Assembly: GCF_036850765.1 (NCBI RefSeq) | Contig: NC_089496.1 | Location: 52,707,613-52,771,612 of the forward strand | DNA: 64,000 nt | From: Saccopteryx bilineata | Taxonomy: Eukaryota > Chordata > Mammalia > Chiroptera > Emballonuridae | Direction: 5' to 3' | In this document: one piece after another, positions 23,791-36,049 of the stretch | How the letters are laid out: every line of letters starts with the position of its first letter | How positions within the stretch are numbered: position 1 is the first letter of the stretch | The notes under the pieces: model-generated | What the model saw: the letters and a program-made list of their open reading frames with translations, nothing else | Told to the model about the DNA's origin: nothing | Databases searched by the model: none | Position numbers and translations under genes: made by a program

Positions 23791-24559
23791 AGATAACAAA
23801 TATTTAAAGGGAGAGACATTTTACGCGCTGCGTTTCTCACTGACACTAGCACAGGGTCTTGCCCAGACGTGCTGAAAGTAGTTGCTACTTACTTTTAATT
23901 TGCAATAGATGCGCCTTAAAAGAATTAAACAGACGTCACCTGGAAGTTTGAACATTGAGAAGCACTTCCTATAAATTTTGTGTCCGGCAGCTACCATAAC
24001 CTGCTCTCTAACGAAGTCAAGAGTTGAACTGGCTTACTCTTCCCCGGCTTGATGGAATTCTTTTGTTTCTGCTTCCGTGTATCACTTTTGTGGAAGGAGC
24101 CCAAGGGAAATAGCAGCAGACCTTTCTGTCTGGGAGTGGACTGTGCCCAGGGTTGTCATTCCAAAGCCACTAAGAAAACCCTGCAAGCGAGGAGCTTTTG
24201 CAGACGGCTCCTCCGCCTGCAGGGGACTGGCTGCCTCGTTAGAAATGGCAGAGAAGCTGGAGAGTTCTTTATGAAGGAGGCGTAGCAAGATGAAATGGTT
24301 TTGTTTGAAATGAAATCTAATCCCCACGGAATGTCGCACATAGCAGTCATAAGCGGCATCAGAAGCAGGGCACACTTTAGGGGCGGGGGGTTGACCATAA
24401 CAGACACGCAGAGCACTGAGGCTCACTTAGCAGTGACCCGTCCTGAACTAGCTTTGCCGGTCTGCTGGCTCTCACGGTTGCTTCTCAGAAGCCTGGAGGA
24501 CCAAGTGTGACCGGATATCTGGAAATACTAGTGATGCTGAGACTGAGGCAGGATGGCAT
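23791..24559. other. Single-copy sequence, no gene seen
   Basis: The open frames here (up to 114 codons, on both strands) have no recognisable domain. Confidence 0.35.
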
Positions 24560-25135
24560 AGCAGATGTGCACTGAAACAGCTACTATGCTGGGTCCCAGC
24601 ACTGCCACGCTCTTGCTCATTGGTTTTTGGGAAACTACTGAATCTCTGAGCCTCAGATTTTTTTGTTATTACTATTCAGTGAGAGGAGAGGAGGCAGAGA
24701 CAGACTTCTGCATGCGCCCCAACCGGGATCCACCCAGTAAGCCCACTAGGGGGCGATGCTCTGCCCATCTGGGGTGTTGCTCTGTTGCTCAGCAACTGAG
24801 CTCTTCTTAGTGCCTGAGGCAGAAGTCATGGAGCCATCCTCAGCACCTGGGGCCAACTTGTTTGAAATATTGGAGCCATAGTTCTGGGAGGAGAAAAGAG
24901 AGAGAGAGGGGAGAGGGAGAAGCAAGAGAGGGGAGGCATGGAGCAGGAAATGGGCACTTCCTCTGTGTGCCCTGACCAGGAATCGAACCTGGGACATCCA
25001 CACTCCAGGCCAACACTCTACCACTGAGCCAACCATCCAGGGCCGAGCCTTAGGTTCTTGATGGCAGAAATAGCAATAGTGCTAACATTAGGACACTGAG
25101 CGTCACTGAGATGTTTGTGTAAAGGTCATGGTATG
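24560..25135 (+). mobile_element. MIR SINE split by a VES insertion
   Basis: The left part ends GGGAAACTACTGAATCTCTG with GAGCCTCAG. The right part resumes GAGCCTTAGGTTCTTGATGG and continues with GAAATAGCAATAGTGCTAAC and TTTGTGTAAAGGTCATGG. The two halves together follow a MIR core and 3' part. Confidence 0.65.
24657..25044 (-). mobile_element. VES SINE inserted into a MIR
   Basis: A T-rich start, GATCCACCCAGTAAGCCCAC, a purine-rich middle and GAGCCAACCATCCAGGGCC at the end identify an inverted VES. GAGCCTCAG at 24648-24656 and GAGCCTTAG at 25045-25053 are a 9-bp target duplication with one mismatch. Confidence 0.93.
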
Positions 25136-26743
25136 GAAATCAAAACTATGAATGGTAGCCTGCTGTTCTTACTTGTATGGTTCTTAGTAGAAGCAGCTGC
25201 AGTGACAAAGCTAATGGGCCATCTTTAGGTCAGATGGGAACACCTAGCCTTCCCCAGCAATGTGGGCATTTTCACCGGTCTCCTTAATTTGCACTTAGTT
25301 AGAGGGAGATGCACTGGTTCACCCTGATGCCTTTCTTCCTTCTCTAGTCTCCAGATCAGTTGCCATGGCCACACTTTCTTCCTTATCGTAATTTTGATTC
25401 CTCGACCTCCGCTGTCTTTCCTTCCTTTTGAAAAAAAAAAAAAATCAGCACTTGGAGAGTCAGCACCTCTGGTCACCGACTTGCTTTGTCAGCATTCTCC
25501 CATCCCTCAGGATCATAAAACCTGAGGGGAATGAAAAATTGTAGCTTATCAGAAAAATGCAGAAGCTCCTGTCATAACACTCTGCTCAGGATTGCAATTA
25601 AACTTGGCTCAAGGGGAGAGGGAGGTCTCACAGAAACTCGAGACCCTCTCCCGAGACAGGACTGGTTTGCTCAGGCTCCTTGGGAAGCAGAGACAAGGGA
25701 ACCTGGAACCAGCCCTCCGAGGGACCAAGAGGCAGGGAGAGGCCGCTGCTTCCAGGGCCTCCCCTCTGCTGGGCTTCCAGAGCCGGGGTTTGGAGTCGTG
25801 ACGTTGTAGAACCCCCTTCTGATGAACAGCCACGTAGGTATCTCTTCTTACACGCTAAGGAGTTACCCTGTCCCCGCCGGTCTGGGCTGAGGTTTGGCTC
25901 TGCGGGAGGGGCGGCAGTGTGGACAGACAGGTCAGAGGTCAGCACGATACCGTCCAGCCTGCAGCCCTCAGGTACCTGGGTAGGGAGTGGGAGAGGGAGG
26001 GGAGGGGTGGGCTTCTGCTCACCCGCTCTTCCCCACCCTGGGGTCGGTGTTGGGCGGAACGGAAAACAGTTCCCTTTCTGGTTCCTCTCCGTTCACAGAG
26101 GGACAATTGAACCCAAAGCAAAACTCTTTTTAACAGTGCAACTGAAAATTACTTCAGCAATAAAAGAAAGAAGTGAATTCAACAAATTTCTCTTCCAAAT
26201 ATGTAAAGCTGGTAGTGTTGTGGAGATTGTTTTCCTTCTTTATATCTTTTAAAAATAACATGAGCGTTCCCCCCCCCAACATCTAATTATGTTCCACAGG
26301 ATGAGAAGCCATAAATCTGCTATTTCATTTAGTGACCCCAAACTTCGCTTATTGAATGGGAGTGATGGAAAGAGAGAGAGAGAGAGTATCAAAGGAAGAA
26401 GAACAGAGGAAGTTACGTGTTCACTTGGCCCTGGGCTTTTTTCATAGTCTTGCCTGAAGGATTTCTGAGCTTAAGACAAAACACTAATGTAGTCATTCCT
26501 CTAGTGTCCCTGTCCACCCTGTTTTCCCCCGGCATGTAAGATCTACGAACAGTAATGAAGTTGCTAAATTCAACATTTAAATATCTGATCAAGAGTACTC
26601 TATTTGTCAACATAATATCAAACAAATGATACTTCCAACAATAATAATGAAAGAAAGAATCTCCTTGGAATGAAATGACCCACATTTTCCTTGAGCTCAC
26701 CAAACACCTGCTGGTCTTCACTAGTGAGCATGTCAAGGGGTGT
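25136..26743. other. Single-copy sequence, GC-richer at 25.6-26.1 kb, no gene seen
   Basis: An open frame of 190 codons at 25680-26252 ends in AT-rich sequence and shows no domain. An A run lies at 25430-25444 and (GA)n at 26371-26386. Confidence 0.35.
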
Positions 26744-26773
26744 CCCTTTGATTAATGAAAACAGAAAGGCACC

Positions 26774-26968
26774 CAGGGGTCCCCAAACTTTTTACACAAG
26801 GGGGGGCCAGTTCACTGTCCCTCAGACGGTTGGAGGGCCGCCACATACAGTGCTCCTCTCACTGACCACCAATGAAAGAGGTGCCCCTTCTGGAAGTACG
26901 GCGGGGGGCCAGATAAATGGCCTCAGGGGGCCACATGTGGCCCGCGGGCCATAGTTTGGGGATGCCTG
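26774..26968 (-). mobile_element. Non-autonomous hAT element, about 195 bp
   Basis: It starts CAGGGGTCCCCAAACTTTTT and ends GCCATAGTTTGGGGATGCCTG-like, the inverted terminal repeats of the hAT family also seen at 51.5 and 56.1 kb. The interior carries CAGTTCACTGTCCCTCAGAC and CACCAATGAAAGAGGTGCCC. I see no matching 8-bp duplication at the ends (AAGGCACC against AACCGTGA). Confidence 0.88.
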
Positions 26969-27006
26969 AACCGTGACCCCCTTTGGTTATACAAACAGAA
27001 AGGCAC

Positions 27007-27990
27007 TTTGACCTAGACTGTGACCAGCATCCCCGAAATCACCGCATTCGGGACCTTGTTTCCGAAGGGAATTCTGGAGGCTTCCGCTGATGTGAGCGTG
27101 GCATGAGCCGTTTGTTCAGAGGCTCCTGGCTGACCCAAATGAGGGCACCTTTGAAAATAGGAGGGCAGAGGCCGCGAGGAGACCGTCAGCTGAGTCTCGG
27201 GTCCGCCTGGAGGTGGGCTACCTCCCAGCTGGAGATCCGACAGGTCTCAGGGTGTCGAAGGGAAGGGTCCCAAACCCTGTATTCCTCCTCTTCTGCAACT
27301 CGGGGTCCTAGTCAGTCCTGTGGCTTTCTGTTTGACTTTGGCGTTCAGAAAACACTCATTTCTGACTGTGGGGGACACTTGTGGTCGGCACTGCCCCTTC
27401 TGGTGAGAATTAAGTAGAAGATGAACTCACAGGTAATGTACCTCACAGGTAATTCTTGATGCACTCATAAACACTGGCCCATGTGTTCATTTTGAAAGAG
27501 TGGCGCTCTCTTCTAACTTTTAGAATTTATTCTACAAATGAGGAAAGATTCATGAAACATACATAGTAATGACCCATCATATTACCATGCAAGAAATAAC
27601 AGCTGTTCATACATTGGTATGTATACTTCTTGTTTGTTTGTTTTTTTTTTAGGTGTTATCCACCTATAGCCATTTCTTAGGTAGCTCTAATTTGTAGAGT
27701 ATGAACACAAAACCTTAGGTTTTTATGTCCACGTTACCTATCTCCTGGTCCCTATTGCTTCATCCCCTAAGAAAAACTTGTGTGGATTCTAAACTTTCTG
27801 ATCTCTTCCTATTATTAAAGCAAATACTCAGCAAGGAGCTGAAGTAAATAAACACCGAGCGCTGTCTTCTCTGGGTGGAAACTGCCCTCTCACAGCGCAC
27901 TTAAAGCACCGCCTTCTTTCTGTCTCTGGCCAGGGTTCAGACCCAGGGCTCGGGGACAGTTGCTCTCCTCTCCTTCCGGTTCTGTGCACT
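27007..27990. other. Single-copy sequence, no gene seen
   Basis: A T run lies at about 27640. No repeat family is recognised. Confidence 0.35.
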
Positions 27991-28068
27991 CCCACGCCGC
28001 CACGCCCCCACGCCGCCACGCCCCCACGCCCCCACGCCCCCACGCCGCCACGCCCCCACGCCGCCACG
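27991..28068. repeat. GC-rich short minisatellite (CCACGCC-based)
   Basis: Alternating CCACGCCGCCACGCC and CCCACGCCCCCACGCC units of about 8 bp are repeated about ten times. Confidence 0.85.
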
Positions 28069-28605
28069 CTCTGAGAGGTATGTGGGCTGCTCGGGTCCCC
28101 TCCTTTCCATTCCGGCCCCTGGGGTTTGTATGGGAGACCCGTCCATTCTGGACCAGGTAGAGGGAGTCGAAACGGACAGACTTCCCCTAGGGATGAACAC
28201 TCCCTGCTACCCACGGAGCCTGCGTCCCTACCTGGCCACTCAATTCCAGTAAAAATATATTTTTGTTGTTTCTTCTATTTCCTTCTGCCACTCGCATAGC
28301 CCAGGTGTAGGGGAGCTAGGGGAGTGGGTGGAGCTTCCTCAGTCACCTGCTGGTCAGCTCTGAGGGAGGTCTCTGACACACGGGTGTCTCTCTTTGGGAC
28401 GAGGGCTGCTTGGAGCCACCTCAGCCATGGTGTTTGGTCCTGGCAGGCAGTTTGAGGGTTCCAGAAGTCCCCCTTAACATCCTGTGACGTGGATGTACAG
28501 GGAGCGGATGTAATGTGCAGAAACACGCGAAGACGCTTTCCTCCATTGCTTTTATTCTTTCATGATCTCCTCTGGTCAGCGGAAGGCAACCTCTGCCCAT
28601 GTTGG
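28069..28605. other. Single-copy sequence, no gene seen
   Basis: Contains nothing that I recognise. Confidence 0.35.
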
Positions 28606-28620
28606 GGTGTGTGTGTGTGC

Positions 28621-28676
<56 letters not shown>
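28606..28676. repeat. Compound (GT)n(GA)n microsatellite
   Basis: A GT run with one GC interruption passes directly into a GA run of about 18 units. Confidence 0.95.
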
Positions 28677-28681
<5 letters not shown>

Positions 28682-28993
28682 GTGGGCAGGAGAGGAATGA
28701 GCAGGGTTGGAAGTGCTGTGGCAAACATTCAGTAGGGACCTTTCCAGTATCTGATTTCTAAAATGGAGTTTCACAAGCAAACTCCACGCTTGAAAAGCCA
28801 GACATTACGTGTAAAGAATATTCCAAAGTCTTTGTATTGAGTCAACGTCTAAGGAGTCAGATGACACAGGGTCTTGCCCGGTGTGGCGGAACACCCCTCC
28901 TGCCTGGGACAGCTTGGGCATGAGAGATGACACGAGGGGAGTGGGAGAACTAAGAGAAAATTCCACCCTCTCAGGACCCCAAGGCTGCTGCAT

Positions 28994-29026
28994 GGAGGAG
29001 GAGGAGGAGGAGGAGGAGGAGGAGGA
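28994..29026. repeat. (GGA)n trinucleotide repeat
   Basis: About 11 tandem GGA units. On either strand this gives a run of acidic or proline/serine codons, which explains the low-complexity open frames there. Confidence 0.92.
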
Positions 29027-30399
29027 CCATAGAGGGGACACAGTACCGGCTCCCGGTCCCTTTCTTCCGAACTCGGACCCAGAGTGTCAGAGTGTTTGTT
29101 AAGGAGAGACAAGTGCCAGGACCGGGCATCCCAGTAATGGTTAGCAGATCGTCTCCCCTGGGGCTTCCAGCAATAACCCCGGGGGGGGGGGGTGTTGACC
29201 ACCTCAAAGGAAAGTCAATAATGCCGTCTAGTGGGACAGGAGAAAAAGGTCAGACTTCCCATTTTTGAGGCAGTCCCAATTCTCACAGATGAGGATCTAA
29301 TTATTTCCATATGGCAGCCAATTTGCAAATGCCGTTCACCAAAGAGCTAACACTTCCCCATAACGTTTTGTAGCTCTATTTCTGTTACATATACTGGGTG
29401 TCTATGTATTGGGGGGGGGTATTTTGATACATGTTATTATTTTGTTCTAAATAGAAAGTATTTTTAGCTCTCATTGTGAGTTATTCTTCAACCTACGTAT
29501 CCATACTATGAAGTAGTGTGACTTAGTTACACACATATTTTTACATAGCTCTGATACTGGGTATTTCTGATTGAATTGTTATGTGACAGGAAATAGTCTG
29601 TGTGGTAGCAACTCTGGGGGATTTGTTGAGACTTCCTTTGTGGACTTGTGAGGGGTCAGCTTTTGAAAATTTTCATGTGCATTGAAAATTAGTTGAGTGT
29701 GATATTCAAAACACACCTACTAGACAGTGTGGTAATGTGCATTGTTCAAATGGTCTACAGCCAAACCAGCTTCACGAGCATTCAACCTATTGGTTGCTAA
29801 AGGAACGTTTAAAATGTCCTGCTTGGATGGTGGGTTACTGAATGCTTCTCCGCGATTCTGTCAGTTTTCGCCTTCGGTGTTTTGCACAGTATGTGCATTT
29901 TACAGAAATCAAGATTTCTGTATCGTCTTTGTGTACCGGGTAGGGCAATCGTAGGTTTGCAGTTCCAAGCATGCAAAACAAGGTTGTATTATTATTTATT
30001 AACTGTAGTATTTTCCATACGAACAACTGTAAACCTTCGCTAGTCCTACCCTGTCTAATTTACATCGTCATTGTCCATCGTGGGTCTGTCTTCATTTTCG
30101 TTGTATTTGGATCTATATTTCAATAATATATAAAATACTAATGTAAACAGTTGCTATTTATATGTTAACGTTAATACCAAGTGTCGACAAGAAAACATTT
30201 TATTTAACTTTGTTTTAGTAGAGATGTAGCTTTTTCCAAAGTTTTTGTTTTTATCCATAAAATTTACATCCCCTTCAACATTTGACACTGTCAGTATTGT
30301 CTGTGAATTTTCAGTACTGGATGTTATTGTCACTTTTAATTTGGGGCAGTAAGTGAAAAATATGGTTTCACTGAGCATTTCTCTGGCCACCTATGGGAC
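29027..30399. other. Mostly AT-rich sequence, possible L1 remnant
   Basis: A 12-base G run lies at 29181-29192. GATTCTGTCAGTTTTCGCCT with GTATGTGCATTTTACAG near 29856-29910 faintly resembles antisense L1 ORF2. No gene is visible. Confidence 0.3.
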
Positions 30400-30640
30400 T
30401 GCACATCACTTCATAGAAACCATTTGGAGTCCTCCTTCTGTGATTTATCTGTTTGTATCCTTTGCCCCTACGTCATTTTTTTTTTAAATGAGTCGCTTTT
30501 TTGTGGGTGATACTAAAGATGTTCATGTGCCCAAATTTGTAGTTTTTCTTCAGTTAAATCTCGATTTCTTCTTTAAGAAGTTGTTTCCAACAATTATTCA
30601 GATATAAAACATTTTATCAAATAAATTCTTTCAGTCTGTC
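30400..30640 (-). mobile_element. Probable L1M fragment, antisense
   Basis: TGATTTATCTGTTTGTATCC with CTTTGCCCCTACG and TTAAGAAGTTGTTTCCAACA follow inverted old L1 3' order. Divergence is high. Confidence 0.48.
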
Positions 30641-30968
30641 TTTAAATATATACATGTAGGCATGTGTACACATACATGTACACAGGTATGTTGTTTAAGG
30701 TGCTTCAGGGTCGGGCAGCTGATTGTGTGGCACCATTCCTGTCTCACAAATGCGACCGCCGCCTTTGACTCACAATGCTCGGTGCTGTCAAAGGGGTGTT
30801 GCACTTGAGCAGAGTTAATTAGTCATCCTCTCCCCTCCGTCCATAATCTCTTTTCCCTCACAGCAGCCGGGAGTTTCATCCCGTTCTTTAAAGCTAGGCT
30901 CTGGCCCAAACCCCCAGGGCACTCGGGGTCCTCTGAACCTCTGAATTAGATTGTCCCTTCACTAAGGG

Positions 30969-31154
30969 CAGTGGTTCTCAAACGAACACGCATCAGAAGT
31001 ACCCAACAGTCCTGTCCCTGCAGCCCTCGCTGGTCTTCGTACCTAGAGTTTCTGACTTAGCGGTCTCACCATCGCATCGAACCATTTGAAGTTCTAGTTC
31101 ATCCTTACGTGGCGGTGATGCTGGTGTCTAGAGACCACGCTCTGAGAGCCACTG
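30969..31154 (+). mobile_element. MER5A-type hAT-Charlie element
   Basis: It begins CAGTGGTTCTCAAACGAAC and ends CGCTCTGAGAGCCACTG, with CGCATCAGAAGTACC, AGAGTTTCTGACTTAGCGG and GGTGATGCTGGTGTCTAGAG between them. This is the MER5A order and is near full length. It is an old, non-autonomous element without coding capacity. Confidence 0.85.
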
Positions 31155-31507
31155 TGAGCTTAGAAGAATGGCCCTGGACTCCAGAGTCACCTGTCACACG
31201 ATGTGGACGTCTGAGTCCTCCCCCAGGGTAATAACTCAGCTTCTCTTCTCCACAATGCTTCCCTGGCTTTACGCAGAACACAAAGGCCACTGTCAGCTGT
31301 GTTTTTATATATGTGCGGGTGAGGAGTGGTCTGACTGTCTCAGCTTTTTGGAAGACAGCTCTTCCAAGCAGCTCCTCTGAACACCATGGCCTCTTTCGCT
31401 CTTGTCCTCACAGCGATTGTGTCTAAATGCGGTTTCTTAGCGGCTCCGTTTGGAGGAAAAGCCCGTACCTTTGTCAACCCTGCACCTGCTGTAGGGTATA
31501 TGGTGCC

Positions 31508-31510
<3 letters not shown>

Positions 31511-31540
<30 letters not shown>
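31511..31540. repeat. (GT)n microsatellite
   Basis: A perfect run of 15 GT dinucleotides. Confidence 0.95.
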
Positions 31541-31542
<2 letters not shown>

Positions 31543-31594
31543 TTAAATGTCTATTGTTTATAGTTTAGACTTAGGAAGAAACAAGCATTTAAAC

Positions 31595-31690
31595 AACGAC
31601 CAGCTGTGCAAGTAGGTGCCATTATAATTAGCTCTTTACAGAGAAGTACACTGAGTCAATGACACGCTGAGGACCTCGTGGGCAGTACCC
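31595..31690 (+). mobile_element. Possible MIR fragment
   Basis: GTGCCATTATAATTAGCTCT with TTACAGAGAAGTACACTGAG resembles a MIR core over less than 100 bp. Confidence 0.42.
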
Positions 31691-34249
31691 TTATGAGTCC
31701 CTGTGACATACTAAGGCAGTGGGGCCCCAGGTGGCACACTGAGCTGTGCTGGTCAACCTGCCTGGCTGTTAGGGCGAACCGGCAGAATGACCTGTCTCAG
31801 GCATGTGTGAATTTACTTCCTGGGAGGCAGACAGACAAGCTGGAGAACTACCCCCTCGATTCTGAGCGGGGAGGTCCTCCCTGGTAGGGGCACTCAGCGG
31901 GCTGGGAAAGAGACAGGTATACCCAACGTGCACACAGAGGGACCCGAGACACAGAGGAGCCCGCCTCCATCTCCTGGAAAAGTCTCAGCGCTTCTGCTCT
32001 GACAACAGCCTCTCAAGATTCTTAGCATAATTTCACGCCTGGACGTCTTACATTATTTTCATCACTTTGTGGTATTTGGGGAGAAAACCAGGTTAAACTG
32101 GTGCTGTGCTGAGCTCATCAGTCCTCGGAAGGAAGGACCCACCATCGCTAGCTCTTTCTACAGCAGAGAGCTTGGTGACCTTGAGATTAAACAACTCTGT
32201 CTTCCTGGGACCGACATAGATTTTTTTTTTTTTTTACTTCCGAAAAAATTTGTCATTTGAAAGAGGCGATTTGAACAATTGTTTCTAATTCTAACATTAT
32301 AAAATGAAATGATATAGTTCCAAGGATGACAAGGGAAATCTTGTAGCAATAGCGAGCGGGTCCCACATCATTATTCTCAGATTATTTATGTCTCATTATA
32401 GTGATTTATTGTGATCACGCAATAACTTCTCAGCTCCCCAGAGAACAATCTGTTTACCTGGTTTTTGTGAAAAACATTAGAACAGAAGTCATTTCTAAAT
32501 TAAAACAGGAACATGAGAGGGAGAGTACGAGAGAGAGGATCCCTGATCGTGAGATGCTGTTAGTCAAACAAATGAGAAAAGAAATAATCCCCATTCACTG
32601 TATTTCAGTTTTACTGGGATTTATTAAGGCATATATAAAGTGTTTTGTGGTGCATAGTTATAATCGCTGTATCTATGTCATATATTATCAGGGTTACCGC
32701 TATTACCAGAAATACATTATATTATGAAGCTCTCTTCTGTTTCCAGGGAGATGAACTAACAGTGACATACTAATGACAGGCAGCCTTTCCTTGTGTTTAA
32801 AATACTTTGCAAAAGATTTCCCAGTCAAGAGAGCATTTCTAAGCACCTTCACCTATGAATAGATACATCTTGTGCATGGGAACTTGAAAATACACATTTA
32901 TATGTAATATATATTATATAACTTCATTATTCAATAGATACATAATTTCATTAATGGCTGTGCAGCTGAGCAACGTAGACAACGATTTCAAATAACAGCT
33001 GTCTTACTCTTGGAAGATGCGTGCGCGCTCCGGGAATCACGCCATGTACACTGACTTCTCGTGACAGCTGTTTTTGTAACGTTGTAACGTTCTGCACATG
33101 GGTTTTCTGGGATTTGAAGAGCAGGGAATACATGTGGTACAAAGGCAACACATTTTCTCTTAAAAGTTCATTGCTCGTTTTGAAAGCCTTTTCTTTTTTT
33201 TAAAAGGATGAACGGACATAGTAAGCAACTTGGGGATTCGATTAGAATGAGAATTTGGCATAATGGTAGTTAATAATCATTCCCTTTGAGGAGTATTTGT
33301 TGTTTATTATCATTTTGGCGGTTGAAGCTCTGGCTGTATCTGTGGCTTCAGTATTCAGTTTCATTAGACAACAGTTGTGTCAACAAGGTAGTGAGGTGTT
33401 CGTTTGGGCGCCTGGGAAGCGGAGTCTGAGACACAGGTATATGTGCCGTGAGTCCACCGGGTGCGGGTTCTCAGGGACACAGCACCGGGGAGGGAGTGAG
33501 AGCCAGGATGGGCAGGAGGGGGTGACTGTGGTTCAGACACGGCCAAGGCCATGACCAAATCCACAGGCTGTGCTGGAGCCAGCGTACCCTTCAGAGTTGC
33601 CAGTCAAGGCAAGGGGCGTGTTGTCCTACCCCGTGTGGACCAGTCATTGGTTGTGGGCTTACCCCTGGGAAGGAGCTGCAAACTAACGCGGCCAAAGCCA
33701 GCCTCCAGGGGAAGCACTGGGAATCTTCTCTTGAGCACTAGAGACTAACACCGGAAAACGGGGATGGCGTGGGAAAAGCAGCCTTCCACAATGCTTTGCG
33801 CAGAGGACGGCCGTCACGCTGGAAATGTTACAGAGAGCATGTGTGTCCGATGCCAAGATGCCAAGGGTGGATTTCCGTTTAGTACATACACTTCGGTGTG
33901 AAAGTGTGTATTCTAAAATCATGTGTCCACGGAATGAGCGCTTCCTAAGGAACTCAACAGTTTGGGTCATCGCATTCGTTTGATTCAAGACGTTCCTTGT
34001 CATGGGATGACTAAGGAGAAATACGCGACCCGAGCAGGAAACACAACTGTGTGCAGGGAGTGAACATGAACATGAACGTACCGGGACCTTCTCACTACAC
34101 GTTTGCAGAGGACGCCACCCCGTGAGTGCCCCAAAGGGCCTTCTGATAGTTTGCTGGGCCGAGTATTCAGTTTGACTAAAGCAGCATAGACGCATCTATC
34201 CAGATTCCAACCCACCTTCCAAGTCCATACCATCCACACTCTGGGACGA
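31691..34249. other. Single-copy block, no gene seen
   Basis: Contains a T run at 32221-32235 and no transposon that I can name. Open frames at 32401-32727 (108 codons) and 33683-34195 minus (170 codons) have no recognisable domain. Confidence 0.35.
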
Positions 34250-34727
34250 GGCCCACCATCTCTTGGCTGGATTATTGCATTAGCCTCTTAAGCCTCTTAC
34301 CCAACACTCCCGCCAACCCCACCCCACCAGCCTGGTTTCAGCACACCAGCCTGCGTCATACTGTGAAAATGTAAGTAGGACGATGTAACCACATTGCTTA
34401 AAAACCACTCCTGGCATCCCGTAAGCTCAGAGTCAAGAATCCTAACTATGCCCCCCCCCCCCACAGGGCCCTACACTATCCGCTATCTGACCACAGGCCC
34501 CTTTCTCCTGATCTGCCGTCACTCTCTCTGCTCTGGGCACACTGGCTCTTCTTTATTTTACTTCCTGAACATGTGGTGCCTCAGGGACTTTGCACTTACT
34601 GTTTCCTCTGCCTGGAGTGTTCTTCCTCCAGAGAAATGCATGGTTCGCTTCCTCACTTCCTTTAGCCATGTACTCACACACACACAAAAAAAATTGCTGT
34701 CTCAGGGATTCTTCCTGGCTATCCTAT
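34250..34727 (+). mobile_element. L2 LINE 3' region, left part of an LTR-split copy
   Basis: GCTGGATTATTGCATTAGCC, then GCTTAAAAACCACTCCTGGC, GACTTTGCACTTACTGTTTC and CTCTGCCTGGAGTGTTCTTC follow the L2 order in sense orientation. A 12-base C run at 34451-34462 interrupts it. The copy stops exactly where the LTR starts and resumes after it. Confidence 0.8.
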
Positions 34728-34744
34728 TGTCGGGAGCCAATCAA

Positions 34745-34975
34745 CAACTGCTAGCTGACAAGGTCACAGCAGGAGAAGACCCACAACTGCTGGCTGACAA
34801 GGTCACAGCAGGAGAAGACCCACAACTGCTGGCTGACAAGGTCACAGCAGAAGAAGATCAAAAACTGCTGATTGACAAGGTCACTGCAGTGAAGACCAAC
34901 GGCTGCTGGTTGACAAAGTCACTGCAGTGAAGACCAATGGCTGTGGGGTGACAAAGTCACCGCAAAGGAAAGGCA
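34745..34975 (+). repeat. Six 38-39-bp tandem units in the LTR U3
   Basis: Each unit carries CTGACAAGGTCAC or a variant. The CAAGGTCA core lies at 34759, 34798, 34837 and 34876, and a CAAAGTCA variant at 34914 and 34952. Spacing is 39, 39, 39, 38 and 38 bp. CAAGGTCA resembles the extended half site bound by NR5A/ERR-type nuclear receptors. Tandem U3 repeats commonly act as enhancers in retroviral LTRs, but that role is inferred here. Confidence 0.85.
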
Positions 34976-35982
34976 CAAGGATACTTCCCCCTTTGACCTT
35001 TTTGAATTAATCTGGCCTTATATCCCCCCTTTTCTGGGTGTGTGCTATTATTTGTAGCACAGGGATAATAGTACCGTGCTTCCTCTGTAGATCTGTAGTA
35101 ATTTCTTTGGAAATGAGACAGAAGGTGTAAGTTCTACAGAAAAGCCTGTAAGCCCCTTGAACTGGGCTCATAAATATAAGAGGCTGGCCATAATATCCCT
35201 CATAAAGGGTTAAGTTTGTAGGAGAATTTCTTCTTATTAATCATGTTAGAAAGAATAAAGTTAGAACTTAACTAGTGTATGAATATAGTAAATGAATAAA
35301 GTTTAACTAGACATTAGAATCTTAGGTAAAGTGTAGTGGAGTGGCCTGTTGCGTGGCCTTGGATAGGAGTGCAGCTGGCAAGTAAAGAATGTTTGTTAAA
35401 AGACTTGTTTTGTCACTGAAGGCAGTTGCTGGGCTTTTCTCAGTAAAACATTCTCATGAGATTTTGGTATTTTCCAAAAATAAGGAGAGGAATGTGGTGG
35501 GATTCATAGCAGCAGTAGCAACTAATGCCTTCTGATATTGTGTTGCTGCTAGCTATCTTGCAGATGTGCTCTATGTATCTTTGGGTGAAAGTTACTCTTG
35601 ATACTATGTCAGTTTCTTAAATAGCAGGCCTTTTGTAGTCTCGTGGGAAAAGAATTAGGACACTGCATGAACTCAAGGCCATTTGCCTGAGCAAGCGGTG
35701 GTCCTTTTGCTAGTCCTTGATGATTTCGTCTGCTATCTCTTTCTGCGCTCTCGACTCACAACAACAGTAAAATAGAGTTATTAATTAGTACTAATCTTTT
35801 AGAAGTTTGTACCAATATTGTTATTACTATTCAAGTTATTGTATAACTGTACTTTGAATAACTTACCACCTGATTTGTAGTTTATAGATATGAAATAACT
35901 GTTGTCTGGAAATATGTAACCACAGTGAAACTAAAACAATGATGTATTCAAAATACCATGTGATTGTAACTTAGTGTGTGTG

Positions 35983-36049
35983 CATAAAAAGGAAGCTAGA
36001 CCAGCATTTAGCGGAGATGCCTGGCAGTAAATGCTAACTAGAGAATAAA
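35983..36049 (+). promoter_or_regulatory. LTR TATA-like box and polyadenylation signal
   Basis: CATAAAAA lies at 35983-35990 and AATAAA at 36044-36049, about 60 bp apart. This fits a short R region. No transcript evidence is available. Confidence 0.5.

Noticed and set aside
25680..26252. 190-codon frame in a GC-richer stretch
   Set aside because: No domain, no convincing start or splice context, and the composition changes abruptly to AT-rich at the end.
33683..34195. 170-codon minus-strand frame
   Set aside because: No recognisable domain. Other frames overlap it, and there is no sign of conservation in the sequence alone.
34394..34930. 178-codon frame with a repeated 13-residue peptide
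   Set aside because: It runs from L2 sequence into the LTR tandem units. The repetition comes from the 39-bp unit, not from a protein.
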